From assembly GCF_900100945.1 (NCBI RefSeq), contig NZ_FNCG01000014.1, positions 1 to 64,000 of the forward strand: a stretch of 64,000 nt of DNA, in the 5' to 3' direction. Source of the DNA: Mucilaginibacter gossypii. GTDB lineage: Bacteria > Bacteroidota > Bacteroidia > Sphingobacteriales > Sphingobacteriaceae. Shown here in pieces: positions 44,284 to 52,400 of the stretch (position 1 is the stretch's first letter; the number at the start of each line of letters is the position of its first letter). The notes below the pieces were generated by a model that was not told where the DNA came from, did not search any database, and was given only the letters and a program-made list of their open reading frames with translations. Made by a program: the position numbers and the translations under genes.

Positions 44284-45165
44284 TTATACATGCAGTACAC
44301 TGTTGCTCAACTCGTTCTTATCAACGCGTTCCTTCGGAAGCTCATGCTGTTCAATCCGCCTGCATTGATGTGCCGTTACAACAGTATAAAATGAGGGCAC
44401 ATGTAATTGCAAAAACAAATCGGCCTCCTGTAGTATGTTGTTTTCAAATTTGTAAATCTCTTCCATCTCGGTCTGCAGGTCAACCTTCAGGTTATAGGTA
44501 TTTGTAAGGTCCTTTAGCATCCTCACTAAAACAGGTCTTTCAAACCTTTCTTCGTCAACCTCGGCTTCGTTAGTTATGGTTACGGTGTTGCCATGTTGTT
44601 CGGTAAAACTGTAGATGACGAGCGGCAGGTCAATTGTGCCGAAAAAACCTTTCAGTATCAGGGAAGAGCTTTCATTGGCTTGCCATTCCCTGTAAAAAGG
44701 TTGAAAAAAGCACCGGTAATGGCTGTATCCCATAAATGATTGCAGAAAGCGTTTAGGATCCTGCAGCAATTTATCTGTTTCGGACAGCATTACATCGATA
44801 CCATCCTGCTGACGATATTTTTTGGCAATTTTTGACCGGAAGCCCTGCTGCCAGCAATTAGCGATACTATTAAAATTATTGATGCCGATAAATTTCCCTT
44901 CCAGATCTGTTATGATCTGTACCGGCGACTGGAACCATTCCATATCTGCTGCCCATTCATGGATCAGCGCCGAACCATCCATATTTTGATCAAGCAGGGT
45001 ATATTCATAAACCCGTTGCTTATCGTCATGGCTAATGAGTTTTATTTCAATCCACCTGTCCTGCACAAACTCAAGTACTTTTGTGCCAATTATGGTACGG
45101 TTGGATGAGCTAAGCTGGTACCATGAACTTTGAGCTGTATTTACCGGTAATATATTCATGATCAT
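44284..45165 (-). CDS. Unknown T6SS protein between VgrG and PAAR-like effector, possible loading adaptor
   Basis: The 293-residue protein has no signal peptide and no family that I recognise. The ATG at 45165 overlaps the TGA stop of vgrG (ATGA), so it is probably coupled to VgrG translation; an ATG at 45159 is a second choice. It is rich in aromatic residues (GYSHYRCFFQPFYREW, FMGYSHY) with alternating beta-type segments in the C-terminal half (NTVTITNEAEVDEERFERPV). In other T6SS clusters the gene between VgrG and an effector often encodes an adaptor or chaperone (for example DUF4123 or DUF1795 proteins); this one resembles neither by eye. The adaptor role is inferred from position only. 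Confidence 0.6.
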   Translation of the reverse strand: MIMNILPVNTAQSSWYQLSSSNRTIIGTKVLEFVQDRWIEIKLISHDDKQRVYEYTLLDQNMDGSALIHEWAADMEWFQSPVQIITDLEGKFIGINNFNSIANCWQQGFRSKIAKKYRQQDGIDVMLSETDKLLQDPKRFLQSFMGYSHYRCFFQPFYREWQANESSSLILKGFFGTIDLPLVIYSFTEQHGNTVTITNEAEVDEERFERPVLVRMLKDLTNTYNLKVDLQTEMEEIYKFENNILQEADLFLQLHVPSFYTVVTAHQCRRIEQHELPKERVDKNELSNSVLHV

Positions 45166-47033
45166 GATTGGTTAATTTCAACATCGCCTGCTATAATATG
45201 CGCCAGACTGCCGCCGTTGAGATGCATTTTGTCGGTCGAGCTGATCTCGGCCGATTTGCTACTTGATGAAAGTTTGCCGGCCGCAGCATCAAAAGTGATG
45301 TCTTTGGCTGATGCAGAGAGTTTGATGCTTTCGGTTTCGCTGGTAAAGGCGATATCTTTTTTCGCATTTGTAGTGATACCTTCATCCTGTGCCGCTACCG
45401 CTATCGATTTTTTGGCTGTAACATTGATAACACCATCCCCCCCGCCTTCTTTAGCCGGTGATGATGTTATATTAATGCTATTGCCCGCATTAATGTTTAT
45501 ATCTTTTGATACCAGCGTTAAGGTGTTTGGCGCATAAATGGTTACCGTACCGTCGCCATTAAGGGTTACCACGTTACCGCTGGGATCTTTAACGTTAATG
45601 CTGCCATTGCTATCGTCCAGTATCACGGTGTTGCCGCTTCGGGTAGTAAGCGCTTTGGTTTTATTGGTTTGACTGCCGCCTGTGCCTGTTTTACCACTAA
45701 ACATGCTGCCAATAATAACCGGGCGGGCAATATTACCCTCCTCAAATGCCACCAGCACCTGGTCGCCAACTTCGGGGATAAAAACAAAGCCTCGGTTCTT
45801 GCTTACTTTATCCGAGCTGCCGGCATCAGGAGAAACTACCCTGAGCCACTCGGTAACATCATTCGCGGTACATTGCCATTTAAATTTTACTTTAACGCGG
45901 CCATGCCCATCCGGGTCGGCATTGTCGGTAACATCGGCCAGCTGCATATCCGGGTTTGGCTTTTCGGCTTCAGCAACCGGGATACGCTCCGTATCGGCAG
46001 TAACGCCTTCAAACGTATTTTGGTAATGGCCAATACCGTCGATCTGGTGATAAACCGCCGTAACCAGGAACTTGCCAAAATCCTGCAATTCAAAAGCCCC
46101 TGTACCCCTTACACTCATGCTTACATTAAGTATTTTGCCCAGGCCCACCATGGGGTTGTCGCAATTGCCTACTATGGTAACCAATTCGGATATCAGCGCT
46201 TTTTGCTGGTTATTAACAAAATCATCTATTTCTTTTTTGTTATTTACCCTAACAGCCAATGGTTCATTATAAACTTTGCTGAAAACTTTGTTTGACGCGC
46301 TGATGGCATGCGAAAGGTCCGGCGTGCTGCCCGAAGAGCCTTGCGGCTCTGACGAAAGCAGTTCATCCTGCCTGGGGTTGTAAGCAAATTTATTATGCTT
46401 TAAAGGCGCTATCTGCATTGCATATTGCAGGCTGTGCAGATCACGACCGTAAATTAGAGCAACCTCCTCCAGTTTATCGGGCTTGCCAAAATTCAGTTTA
46501 GCACCATCGTAATAAAACCATTCATAATACTCGGCCGAAAGACGGTTGATAAACTCAAAATCGCTTTCACGATATTGAATGATATAATCAATAGGCGAAG
46601 TATTGGTTGGCTTGATATTGAGGTTCAGATCGTTTGCTGGTGCATCCTGGGTAGCTAACTGAATAATGCTGCTCAGGCTTTTGTTAAGATACGAGCCGAG
46701 GTCGGGACCCCGGTCAATCAGGATGGTCGGACTAAAGCCGCTCACCAGGATATCGCCATGAAACCCATGGCTTTGCGAAAGCTCTACCTTGGTAACAATA
46801 CCGCTAAATTTATTTTCGCCGCTATCGGCTGTGCCAAATTGCACGGTAATGTTTTTGCCAATAAAGTCCTTTGAGTTTTCGAGCGTAACAGCGTTGTACT
46901 CTTCAACCATATCATGGTTAAACCTGAGCTGAAAAGTATGATGCTCATTAAAACGCTGGTCAAGGTTAAAGGTAGAGAAATGGGTGATCTGGGTACCTTC
47001 AATATTGATATCTACTTTTAGTTTCTTTTCCAT
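45162..47033 (-). CDS. tssI: VgrG spike protein (TssI)
   Basis: The 623-residue protein has the Rhs/VgrG layout: a gp27-like N-terminal part (about 1-350, with HTFQLRFNHDMVEEYN and the segment YIIQYRESDFEFINRLSAEY), a gp5-like OB fold (about 375-470, DPDGHGRVKVKFKW, then VSPDAG, NRGFVFIPEVGDQVLVAFEE and RPVIIGSMF) and a C-terminal triple beta-helix needle of repeats (about 475-623, ending in HIIAGDVEINQS). No extra effector domain is fused. It forms the spike on the Hcp tube. Its stop codon overlaps the start of the unknown 293-residue gene. Confidence 0.96.
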   Translation of the reverse strand: MEKKLKVDINIEGTQITHFSTFNLDQRFNEHHTFQLRFNHDMVEEYNAVTLENSKDFIGKNITVQFGTADSGENKFSGIVTKVELSQSHGFHGDILVSGFSPTILIDRGPDLGSYLNKSLSSIIQLATQDAPANDLNLNIKPTNTSPIDYIIQYRESDFEFINRLSAEYYEWFYYDGAKLNFGKPDKLEEVALIYGRDLHSLQYAMQIAPLKHNKFAYNPRQDELLSSEPQGSSGSTPDLSHAISASNKVFSKVYNEPLAVRVNNKKEIDDFVNNQQKALISELVTIVGNCDNPMVGLGKILNVSMSVRGTGAFELQDFGKFLVTAVYHQIDGIGHYQNTFEGVTADTERIPVAEAEKPNPDMQLADVTDNADPDGHGRVKVKFKWQCTANDVTEWLRVVSPDAGSSDKVSKNRGFVFIPEVGDQVLVAFEEGNIARPVIIGSMFSGKTGTGGSQTNKTKALTTRSGNTVILDDSNGSINVKDPSGNVVTLNGDGTVTIYAPNTLTLVSKDININAGNSINITSSPAKEGGGDGVINVTAKKSIAVAAQDEGITTNAKKDIAFTSETESIKLSASAKDITFDAAAGKLSSSSKSAEISSTDKMHLNGGSLAHIIAGDVEINQS

Positions 47034-47052
47034 AATTCGGCTATAAAATCCA

Positions 47053-47664
47053 TTAACCTTTAACAGGCCATGGGCTGTAGTAACTTATAATTTTATATTG
47101 CCCGTTAACTTTTCCAAAAACAAACCCGTACGATGTTTCCCTGCCATTTTTTTGCTCATATTGTTGCTGCAACTCGTAAAGCTTACTGCCTTTATCTGTA
47201 ACTTTTGCAATAACTTTATAATAATTTTCGTCGGTAGCGGCGTCAATTTCCGACAGATCGTCTTCGGTACTTTTGGGTATAAGACGAAGCACGTCAGCAC
47301 TCAATATAGCAGGCTCATACTGTGGATATTCTGCCCCGCTCACCAGTCCCTCAGCAGGGTTAATCGTAGCAGATCGTAAATCTTCGTTCGACCATTGGGG
47401 TGTTGTTTGCAACGGAAAGTAAAACATGGCGGCCAGCTGCTTTTTATTTTTTTGCAGGGCAGCAGCTTTAAACTGTTTCAGGCAGGCCCTGAACAACTGC
47501 TCATCCGTAAGGGCCGACTTATGCACAGTTCGGGAGGCCGACTTAGCTATGGTCTTGACAGTATCAGCAACCGGAGCTTTAGGGCTACCGCTGCAGCCAA
47601 CAGCCGAACCTGCCAACCCGGTAGCAAGCAGTAATAATACCATATGTTTATTAATCCTGTTCAT
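47053..47664 (-). CDS. Lipoprotein, probable periplasmic immunity protein for the lysozyme-like effector
   Basis: The 203-residue protein has a type II signal peptide: MNRINKHMVLLLLATGLAGS followed by AVGC, with Cys at about residue 24. The mature part is mixed alpha/beta, with FKAAALQKNKKQLAAMFYFP and a C-terminal YGFVFGKVNGQYKIISYYS. I do not recognise a named family. It starts 3 nt after the stop of the lysozyme-like effector gene and lies before vgrG. Immunity proteins against peptidoglycan-cutting T6SS effectors are usually periplasmic or lipid-anchored, so the pairing is a reasonable inference. An alternative is a structural T6SS lipoprotein of the TssJ/TssQ kind. Confidence 0.65.
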   Translation of the reverse strand: MNRINKHMVLLLLATGLAGSAVGCSGSPKAPVADTVKTIAKSASRTVHKSALTDEQLFRACLKQFKAAALQKNKKQLAAMFYFPLQTTPQWSNEDLRSATINPAEGLVSGAEYPQYEPAILSADVLRLIPKSTEDDLSEIDAATDENYYKVIAKVTDKGSKLYELQQQYEQKNGRETSYGFVFGKVNGQYKIISYYSPWPVKG

Positions 47665-47667
47665 TGG

Positions 47668-48567
47668 TTAATTTCTGGGAATACTGATCAGTGCCCTGTC
47701 TTCCATCCGTTTAAGGATAACTGCCGCGCCCATTTGCTGGGATACCGCCTCGGCATCAAAAACACCGTCTTTGACATATTTGCCCTTAACATACTGGTTC
47801 GAAAAACTCCAGAGGTAAGGTGTGTGAATGCCCTTTTTATTATAACCGAAACCGTTATATCCCTCCAGCTTTTGCAAAATAAACGGCAGGCTCCAATTGG
47901 TTACCTTATCATACTTCATCAGTTTAATAGCATCAACAGCACTCTCCTCAAAAGTAAACGGAGGGCCGTGACCTACCTTTGGGCGATTGGCCGGCACCTG
48001 TACCGTGTAACCGGTAAGCGGATCGCCGTTGTGCAGGTGTTTTTTGAAACTGAACGAGCACTCCATATAATGTACACAAGCTATAAAATACCAGGGGATA
48101 GCTCCGCCGCCGCCAAAAAGGTTCATAAACGAAAACGGATCATTTGGGGTAAACCTCCCGGTGTCAAAAAAATTAGCTCCCAAAAGGCCGGTTGTCATCT
48201 GCGGTTTGGTCATGATATCCAAAACGCTTTCGGGTTTGGCATTGGCCGCGGTTGGGTTTAATGATAGCGGTGTGGTGTTATAACGATCAAAAAAAGGGGT
48301 ATACACCGATGCGAAAAGATTTTTATTTCCGGCAGCCGACGGCGCATTAGTACCAAGGCGTACCAGGTTTGAAATACTTTCGTAACGGGGGCGGTTTACG
48401 GTTACCTTTTCATCGATGATCTTATCGACAGCAGCGATTTTTTCCTTTTTAATAACACAGTTATTAAAAAGCTGCACGTATTCCATGGGGGTTGGAACCG
48501 ACGATTTTTTCACCTTTTTCTTTGTAGTGGGTAAGGCTGGGTTTATTATTCTCTTCTTTCTTTTCAT
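47668..48567 (-). CDS. Lysozyme-like peptidoglycan hydrolase, probable T6SS effector
   Basis: The ATG at 48567 is chosen because the longer frame from 48666 would read through the hairpin terminator after hcp (48601-48646). The resulting 299-residue protein has a Lys-rich N-terminus without a signal peptide. The C-terminal half shows IPWYFIACVHYMECSFSFKK, LHNGDPLTGYTVQVPANRP, PFTFEESAVDAIKLMKYDK, LQKLEGYNGFGYNK and TPYLWSFSNQYVKGKYVKDG. This matches a lysozyme-fold family seen in many bacteria, with the Glu of MECSF as likely catalytic residue. A region of about 85 residues (near 65-150) separates the N-terminal helix EYVQLFNNCVIKKEKIAAVD from the rest and looks like an insertion. Delivery by T6SS explains the absent signal peptide. 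Confidence 0.75.
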   Translation of the reverse strand: MKRKKRIINPALPTTKKKVKKSSVPTPMEYVQLFNNCVIKKEKIAAVDKIIDEKVTVNRPRYESISNLVRLGTNAPSAAGNKNLFASVYTPFFDRYNTTPLSLNPTAANAKPESVLDIMTKPQMTTGLLGANFFDTGRFTPNDPFSFMNLFGGGGAIPWYFIACVHYMECSFSFKKHLHNGDPLTGYTVQVPANRPKVGHGPPFTFEESAVDAIKLMKYDKVTNWSLPFILQKLEGYNGFGYNKKGIHTPYLWSFSNQYVKGKYVKDGVFDAEAVSQQMGAAVILKRMEDRALISIPRN

Positions 48568-48600
48568 AAGGTTTATAACTGAACCTAAACAAAAGCTGTA

Positions 48601-48646
48601 AAAAGATACGGAGGAAAATATGTTACTATCTCCTCCGTATCTTTTT
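48601..48646 (-). terminator. Hairpin terminator downstream of the second hcp gene
   Basis: AAAAGATACGGAGGA (48601-48615) and TCCTCCGTATCTTTT (48631-48645) form a perfect 15-bp stem with a 15-nt loop, ending in a T-run on the minus strand. It begins 34 nt beyond the hcp stop. It may lower transcription of the effector and vgrG genes relative to hcp, whose product is needed in large amounts. A T-run is present on both strands, so it could work in either direction. Confidence 0.85.
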
Positions 48647-48679
48647 AAAAAGACAGTACAAATCAATTGTACTGAGATA

Positions 48680-49072
48680 TTATTTAGGCCAGTCGTTTTC
48701 GTGCTCGGCGTTGCCTATTTTCAGCTTACGCGCCGATATCACAAAGCTTAACGACATTGGGTTGTTACCGATAATCGATATCCCCTCGTTATATTGAATT
48801 ATATAACCATCCTCAAAATTAAGCTCCTTCATTTTGGCATCTTCTTCAGATTTTTTGAAGGTGATAGTGCCGTGAATTGGTTTGTACTGGCTGTTCACCA
48901 TCGATTCGATAACCGAAGTATCTTCGGTTGATTCAACCTCAACCTGGATAGTACCACCATATACACCTGATGACGGACGGCCTTTTGAGTCAACGTCCCT
49001 GTTTAATGAATAGCTGCATTGCAGCACGTCGAATTCTTTCGATCCTAAACTAATTCTTGCTTTGAAAGCCAT
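48680..49072 (-). CDS. tssD2: Hcp tube protein (TssD), second copy
   Basis: The ATG at 49072 gives 130 residues; the longer frame from 49078 starts with TTG. The protein is the Bacteroidota TssD type: MAFKARISLGSKEFDVLQCS, RDVDSKGRPSSGVYGGTI, ESTEDTSVIESMVNSQYKP and NPMSLSFVISARKLKIG. Hcp hexamers stack to form the tube inside the contractile sheath. It differs from the first copy at many surface positions but keeps the core. It is followed by a strong hairpin terminator. Confidence 0.95.
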   Translation of the reverse strand: MAFKARISLGSKEFDVLQCSYSLNRDVDSKGRPSSGVYGGTIQVEVESTEDTSVIESMVNSQYKPIHGTITFKKSEEDAKMKELNFEDGYIIQYNEGISIIGNNPMSLSFVISARKLKIGNAEHENDWPK

Positions 49073-49146
49073 GATCAATAAAGTTTTAAGTAGATAAATA
49101 AATTAAGTGCCCCTTCGGCACAAACTGATAACAAAATCGGCCGGGC

Positions 49147-49545
49147 TTAGTTTCTACCTGGCCAATCGTTCACGTGCTCGGCGCTTCCCAGTTTCAACTT
49201 GCGGGCCGAGATCACAAACTTCAAACTCATGGGAGTTGCGCCTGTAATGTCGATACCTTCAGAATACTTTACGATGTAGCCATCTTCAAAAGACAGCTCT
49301 TTCATTTTAGCGTCTTCCTCAGATTTTTTGATCAGCAAAGTGCCGGCAATCGGTTTGTACTGGTTGTTAACCATTGATTCGATAATGGAGGTGTCTTCAG
49401 TCGACTCGATCTCGATATCGATAGTACCGCCGTAAATACCTGAGGACGGGCGTCCTTTTGAGTCTACATCGCGGTTTAATGCATAGGAGCAAGTGAGCAC
49501 ATCGTAGTCCTTGCCCGAAAAATTTAATCTTGCTTTGAAAGCCAT
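49147..49545 (-). CDS. tssD1: Hcp tube protein (TssD), first copy
   Basis: The 132-residue protein is MAFKARLNFSGKDYDVLTCS with RDVDSKGRPSSGIYGGTI and ESTEDTSIIESMVNNQYKP, clearly paralogous to the copy 74 nt downstream and probably from a tandem duplication. It ends GRN beyond the shared HVNDWP segment. It has a 107-nt AT-rich upstream gap that probably holds a promoter; I could not pick a convincing -7 and -33 pair there. The two copies may form mixed or separate tubes. Confidence 0.95.
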   Translation of the reverse strand: MAFKARLNFSGKDYDVLTCSYALNRDVDSKGRPSSGIYGGTIDIEIESTEDTSIIESMVNNQYKPIAGTLLIKKSEEDAKMKELSFEDGYIVKYSEGIDITGATPMSLKFVISARKLKLGSAEHVNDWPGRN

Positions 49546-49652
49546 AATGATAAATTTTAAGAGGTTAATAATTTAAAGTAGATGCTTTGCGCATTACTTT
49601 AATAACTACAATGTAATTAATTTATTGTTTGGAGAAAATATTAAATATTTAT

Positions 49653-50213
49653 TTAAATAAGTTTTAACCCAAAAGAATATAATTTTTGGATCCACTTTTT
49701 GCTGTACTCATTATCGAGGTTGTAGAGATGCCCGATGGTACTGGTGTGTACGGGCTTGATGCCGCGCTTTTCGAGGGTTAGTTTTTTTACTGCCAGGTAG
49801 GTTGGCTTCATATCAACCTGCCAGTCCTGCCAGGCAGCTTCATCCAATATAGAAACCACACGTCCTGACCGGCCATTGAAATTAACCGACGAGCAGCTGA
49901 TAAAAACCTGGTCGGGCATGAAAACGCGATCAAAAAAACCTTTAATTTTCGAGTTGATCGAATCTTTATAAACCGGGCAAAATATCACCACGTGCGATGC
50001 CCATTTTATTGCGTTTACGGCCTGCACAAGGTCGGGTTCGGGCTCGTTATTGCTTAGCGTGAACTGCTTATTGGGATTAAATTTAAGGTCGGCGATGGCT
50101 ATCTCCTTTACTACAGCTTCGGCGGCCTGGGCCCCGTCTTTATAGGCGTTGATCAATGCCGCTGTGGTTGGTGTTTTGTCAATATCTGCATTAATGATCA
50201 ATAGCTGCCTCAT
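49653..50213 (-). CDS. Flavodoxin-fold NAD(P)H oxidoreductase within the T6SS cluster
   Basis: The ATG at 50213 gives about 186 residues beginning MRQLLIINADIDKTPTTAAL, the first beta strand and FMN phosphate loop of the flavodoxin-like fold; the ATG at 50225 is a second choice. ASHVVIFCPVYKDSINSKIK followed by GFFDRVFMPDQVF corresponds to the P-x-Y and W-K-G-F-D-R-V-F-x-P-G segment of NADPH:quinone reductases (Kef FTR / MdaB group). It lies between tssC and hcp, with gaps of 107 and more than 200 nt on either side. A role in secretion is not obvious; it may be a passenger gene. Confidence 0.8.
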   Translation of the reverse strand: MRQLLIINADIDKTPTTAALINAYKDGAQAAEAVVKEIAIADLKFNPNKQFTLSNNEPEPDLVQAVNAIKWASHVVIFCPVYKDSINSKIKGFFDRVFMPDQVFISCSSVNFNGRSGRVVSILDEAAWQDWQVDMKPTYLAVKKLTLEKRGIKPVHTSTIGHLYNLDNEYSKKWIQKLYSFGLKLI

Positions 50214-50333
50214 CAATGCAAACATAAACCATATTTAACAATAAATAAAGTTAGGCCTCCGGTTAAATTAACCTAAAATGCACACAGCGCTGGTTTAACG
50301 GTTGAATCTCGCTTTTAAAACCCGCGTCCTAAC

Positions 50334-50400
50334 AGGAGGCACCTACGGAGCCAATATATTGTTTTGCACATATCCGATATCACTCCTGTAGGTGCTTCCT
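50334..50400. repeat. Palindromic repeat with AGGAGGCACCTAC arms
   Basis: AGGAGGCACCTACGGAG at 50334-50350 is mirrored, with two mismatches, by CTCCTGTAGGTGCTTCCT at 50383-50400. It lies in the 236-nt gap between tssC and the flavodoxin-like gene and could serve as the 3' end of the upstream tss transcript. This is another family of short intergenic palindromes in this genome. Confidence 0.7.
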
Positions 50401-50449
50401 TATTTTAAAAGGGATTCATTACCACTTCACAACGTTGTGTACCGCGATA

Positions 50450-51832
50450 TTACTGCTGTTTATATTCGCTGTTCCAGGTTGGGCTTGCATCCTCACCTTT
50501 TTGTCCGTCAAGCTTCACCACAAAGCTTTTAGCCGGGAAATATGGCGTGATATTAATATCAAGGTGAATGCGGTCCTTTTGCTGTTCATCGCGCTCAAAC
50601 CTGATTATTTTAAAGCGTTCGATAAGCCTGTCGGGCCCCTGGATGTTATCCAAAAACTTCACAATTTGCGAGCGCAAATCCTGCTCTGTTTTTGATGTCC
50701 AGTTTTCAAAAGCCCGGCGGTTCAAAAAGTCGAATAATACTTTGGTGATATAATCAAATACCCTCACTACCGAATAGGTTTGCAAACCGATATTATCGCC
50801 GTTAAACAAAGTTTTGGCCGAGAATGCCATTACCTTGCCATACTCATTCACCATAGGTACCAGGCCAATGCGCTCCAGGTGCGAGATCTCGCTCTTTTTA
50901 AGGTCAAAGCGTACACCATCCACCTCGTTAACCGCGCCATGTTTTTTACCGGCGGTAACCTGCGACATCAGCGTGTAATACATTTTACCGGCCAATGCTG
51001 CCGAGCCCGGGATATACAGGTCATCCTCTTCACCCGCTTCGGCAACTTTGCCGCGGCCTACCAGCCAGTTACAGGTCATGATGGTGTTCGATTTAAAGGC
51101 ATCGCCGCCGGTTAAATTGGCTGATGTAAACAGGTCTATCACATCATCCGGTTGTTCAAGATCCGCAAAATCGGTCACCAGCATTACTTTATTATCATAA
51201 GCTATTTTTGACCAGCGTTCAACTACCTTGTTTGAGCCAAGGTAGCCGGGTACAACCAGGATTGAATAATTTTGACGAAGATCCAGCCTGTCATAATTTT
51301 GCTTAAGTTCATTTGCAGCATATTCAATAAAGCGTGGGTTATCAAGCTCTTTCAACTGATCGATCGTGGCATTCATTAATACCACATTCTTCAGCTTATC
51401 CTGTTCGGTGTTTTTATAAAACAAATGCACTGTGCGGTAAGCCTGTTCCAGCTCGCAGGTGCTTTCCAATACATTGAGTAAATTTTTGTTCAGGTTTTCT
51501 TCAACGCTTTGCAGTTTTTCGGCGCTTTTCTGAATAGTATCGCTAACCGATTCGCCGCTTTCCAAAGCTTCTATCCATTGATTAAGCTTCAGCTTAAGCT
51601 CTTCGCGCTCCCCTTTCTTCTCATCATCAGTTAAAAAGATCTGTTTACGGGCTTTGCGTTCGGGGTTCAGGTTTTGAAGGCCATCAATAGTAGCTTCCAG
51701 CAAATCAAAACCACCAACTTTTGATAGTTTATCTAAACTGGTTGATAAGGATGCCGCGCCGCTTCTTTCTTTTATTTTAAGAGCCTGGTCTGTTGAATTT
51801 TCATTCAGGATCTGCTCGTTTGGTGTTGCCAT
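50450..51832 (-). CDS. tssC: T6SS contractile sheath large subunit (TssC/VipB)
   Basis: The 460-residue protein shows the TssC pattern of the Bacteroidota type: LSTSLDKLSKVGGFDLLEAT near the N-terminus, YSILVVPGYLGSNKVVERWS and KSNTIMTCNWLVGRGKVAEA in the middle, and YSVVRVFDYITKVLFDFLNR toward the C-terminus, which ends in a handshake beta strand region (DRIHLDINITPYFPAKSFVV). With TssB it forms the cytoplasmic sheath that contracts to drive the Hcp tube. It starts 32 nt after tssB. Confidence 0.95.
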   Translation of the reverse strand: MATPNEQILNENSTDQALKIKERSGAASLSTSLDKLSKVGGFDLLEATIDGLQNLNPERKARKQIFLTDDEKKGEREELKLKLNQWIEALESGESVSDTIQKSAEKLQSVEENLNKNLLNVLESTCELEQAYRTVHLFYKNTEQDKLKNVVLMNATIDQLKELDNPRFIEYAANELKQNYDRLDLRQNYSILVVPGYLGSNKVVERWSKIAYDNKVMLVTDFADLEQPDDVIDLFTSANLTGGDAFKSNTIMTCNWLVGRGKVAEAGEEDDLYIPGSAALAGKMYYTLMSQVTAGKKHGAVNEVDGVRFDLKKSEISHLERIGLVPMVNEYGKVMAFSAKTLFNGDNIGLQTYSVVRVFDYITKVLFDFLNRRAFENWTSKTEQDLRSQIVKFLDNIQGPDRLIERFKIIRFERDEQQKDRIHLDINITPYFPAKSFVVKLDGQKGEDASPTWNSEYKQQ

Positions 51833-51864
51833 GATCGTGTTGTTAAATGTTTAGGATTAGCTAA

Positions 51865-52305
51865 TTATTGGTCAAGCTCGGTTACTATATTTTTTAACGC
51901 CTCAATAAAGGCCTGTTTGGTTTCGGCGTTATCAAGGGTTGACTTCAGCGTTTTGTTGGTTTTCAGCTGCTTCATGATATTGAGGTACATCTCGCGCTGA
52001 ATATTAAGCTTATGCAGGTATTTGCTTTGTTGTACCAGGTTTTTTGGTGCAAAATCGCCAAGATTATTAAAGTACAGGGTTTCGGTAACATTTGACCCGT
52101 TTTCTCTTTCAAGCTCAACACTTACTTTTGGCTTGTAATGAGCAAAAACCTCTTCAACATTTTTAAGTCCTTCAACCTTCTCCGGTCTCAGCGGCTCATT
52201 ATCAGTTAATTTTTGAATAAACAAAGTTTTATTGGGAGCTATCTCACCAAATGCTTCTGAGGAATCAACTTTTGTTTCGTTTCCCCCTATTTCGTAATTA
52301 AACAT
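51865..52305 (-). CDS. tssB: T6SS contractile sheath small subunit (TssB/VipA)
   Basis: The 146-residue protein begins MFNYEIGGNETKVDSSEAFG and contains FAHYKPKVSVELERENGSNV followed by LYFNNLGDFAPKNLVQQSKY, the conserved TssB segment (NLGDFxP). The C-terminal helix LDNAETKQAFIEALKNIVTE pairs with TssC. It lies between clpV and tssC, the usual neighbour order. The length is normal for this type. Confidence 0.93.
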   Translation of the reverse strand: MFNYEIGGNETKVDSSEAFGEIAPNKTLFIQKLTDNEPLRPEKVEGLKNVEEVFAHYKPKVSVELERENGSNVTETLYFNNLGDFAPKNLVQQSKYLHKLNIQREMYLNIMKQLKTNKTLKSTLDNAETKQAFIEALKNIVTELDQ

Positions 52306-52400
52306 AGCTTTATTTAATAAATGATAAGTATGAAAGTGTTTATGTTATAATGCAATAACTATAAAATTGTTTTTAACAGTATGTATTTCAGTTAAATTAC

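Noticed and set aside
45669..46295. 208-codon plus-strand frame opposite vgrG
   Set aside because: It lies fully antisense to the conserved OB-fold and gp27-like parts of VgrG and shows no domain pattern.
48568..48666. N-terminal extension of the lysozyme-like effector
   Set aside because: It would translate the hairpin terminator after hcp; the ATG at 48567 gives a sensible protein start.
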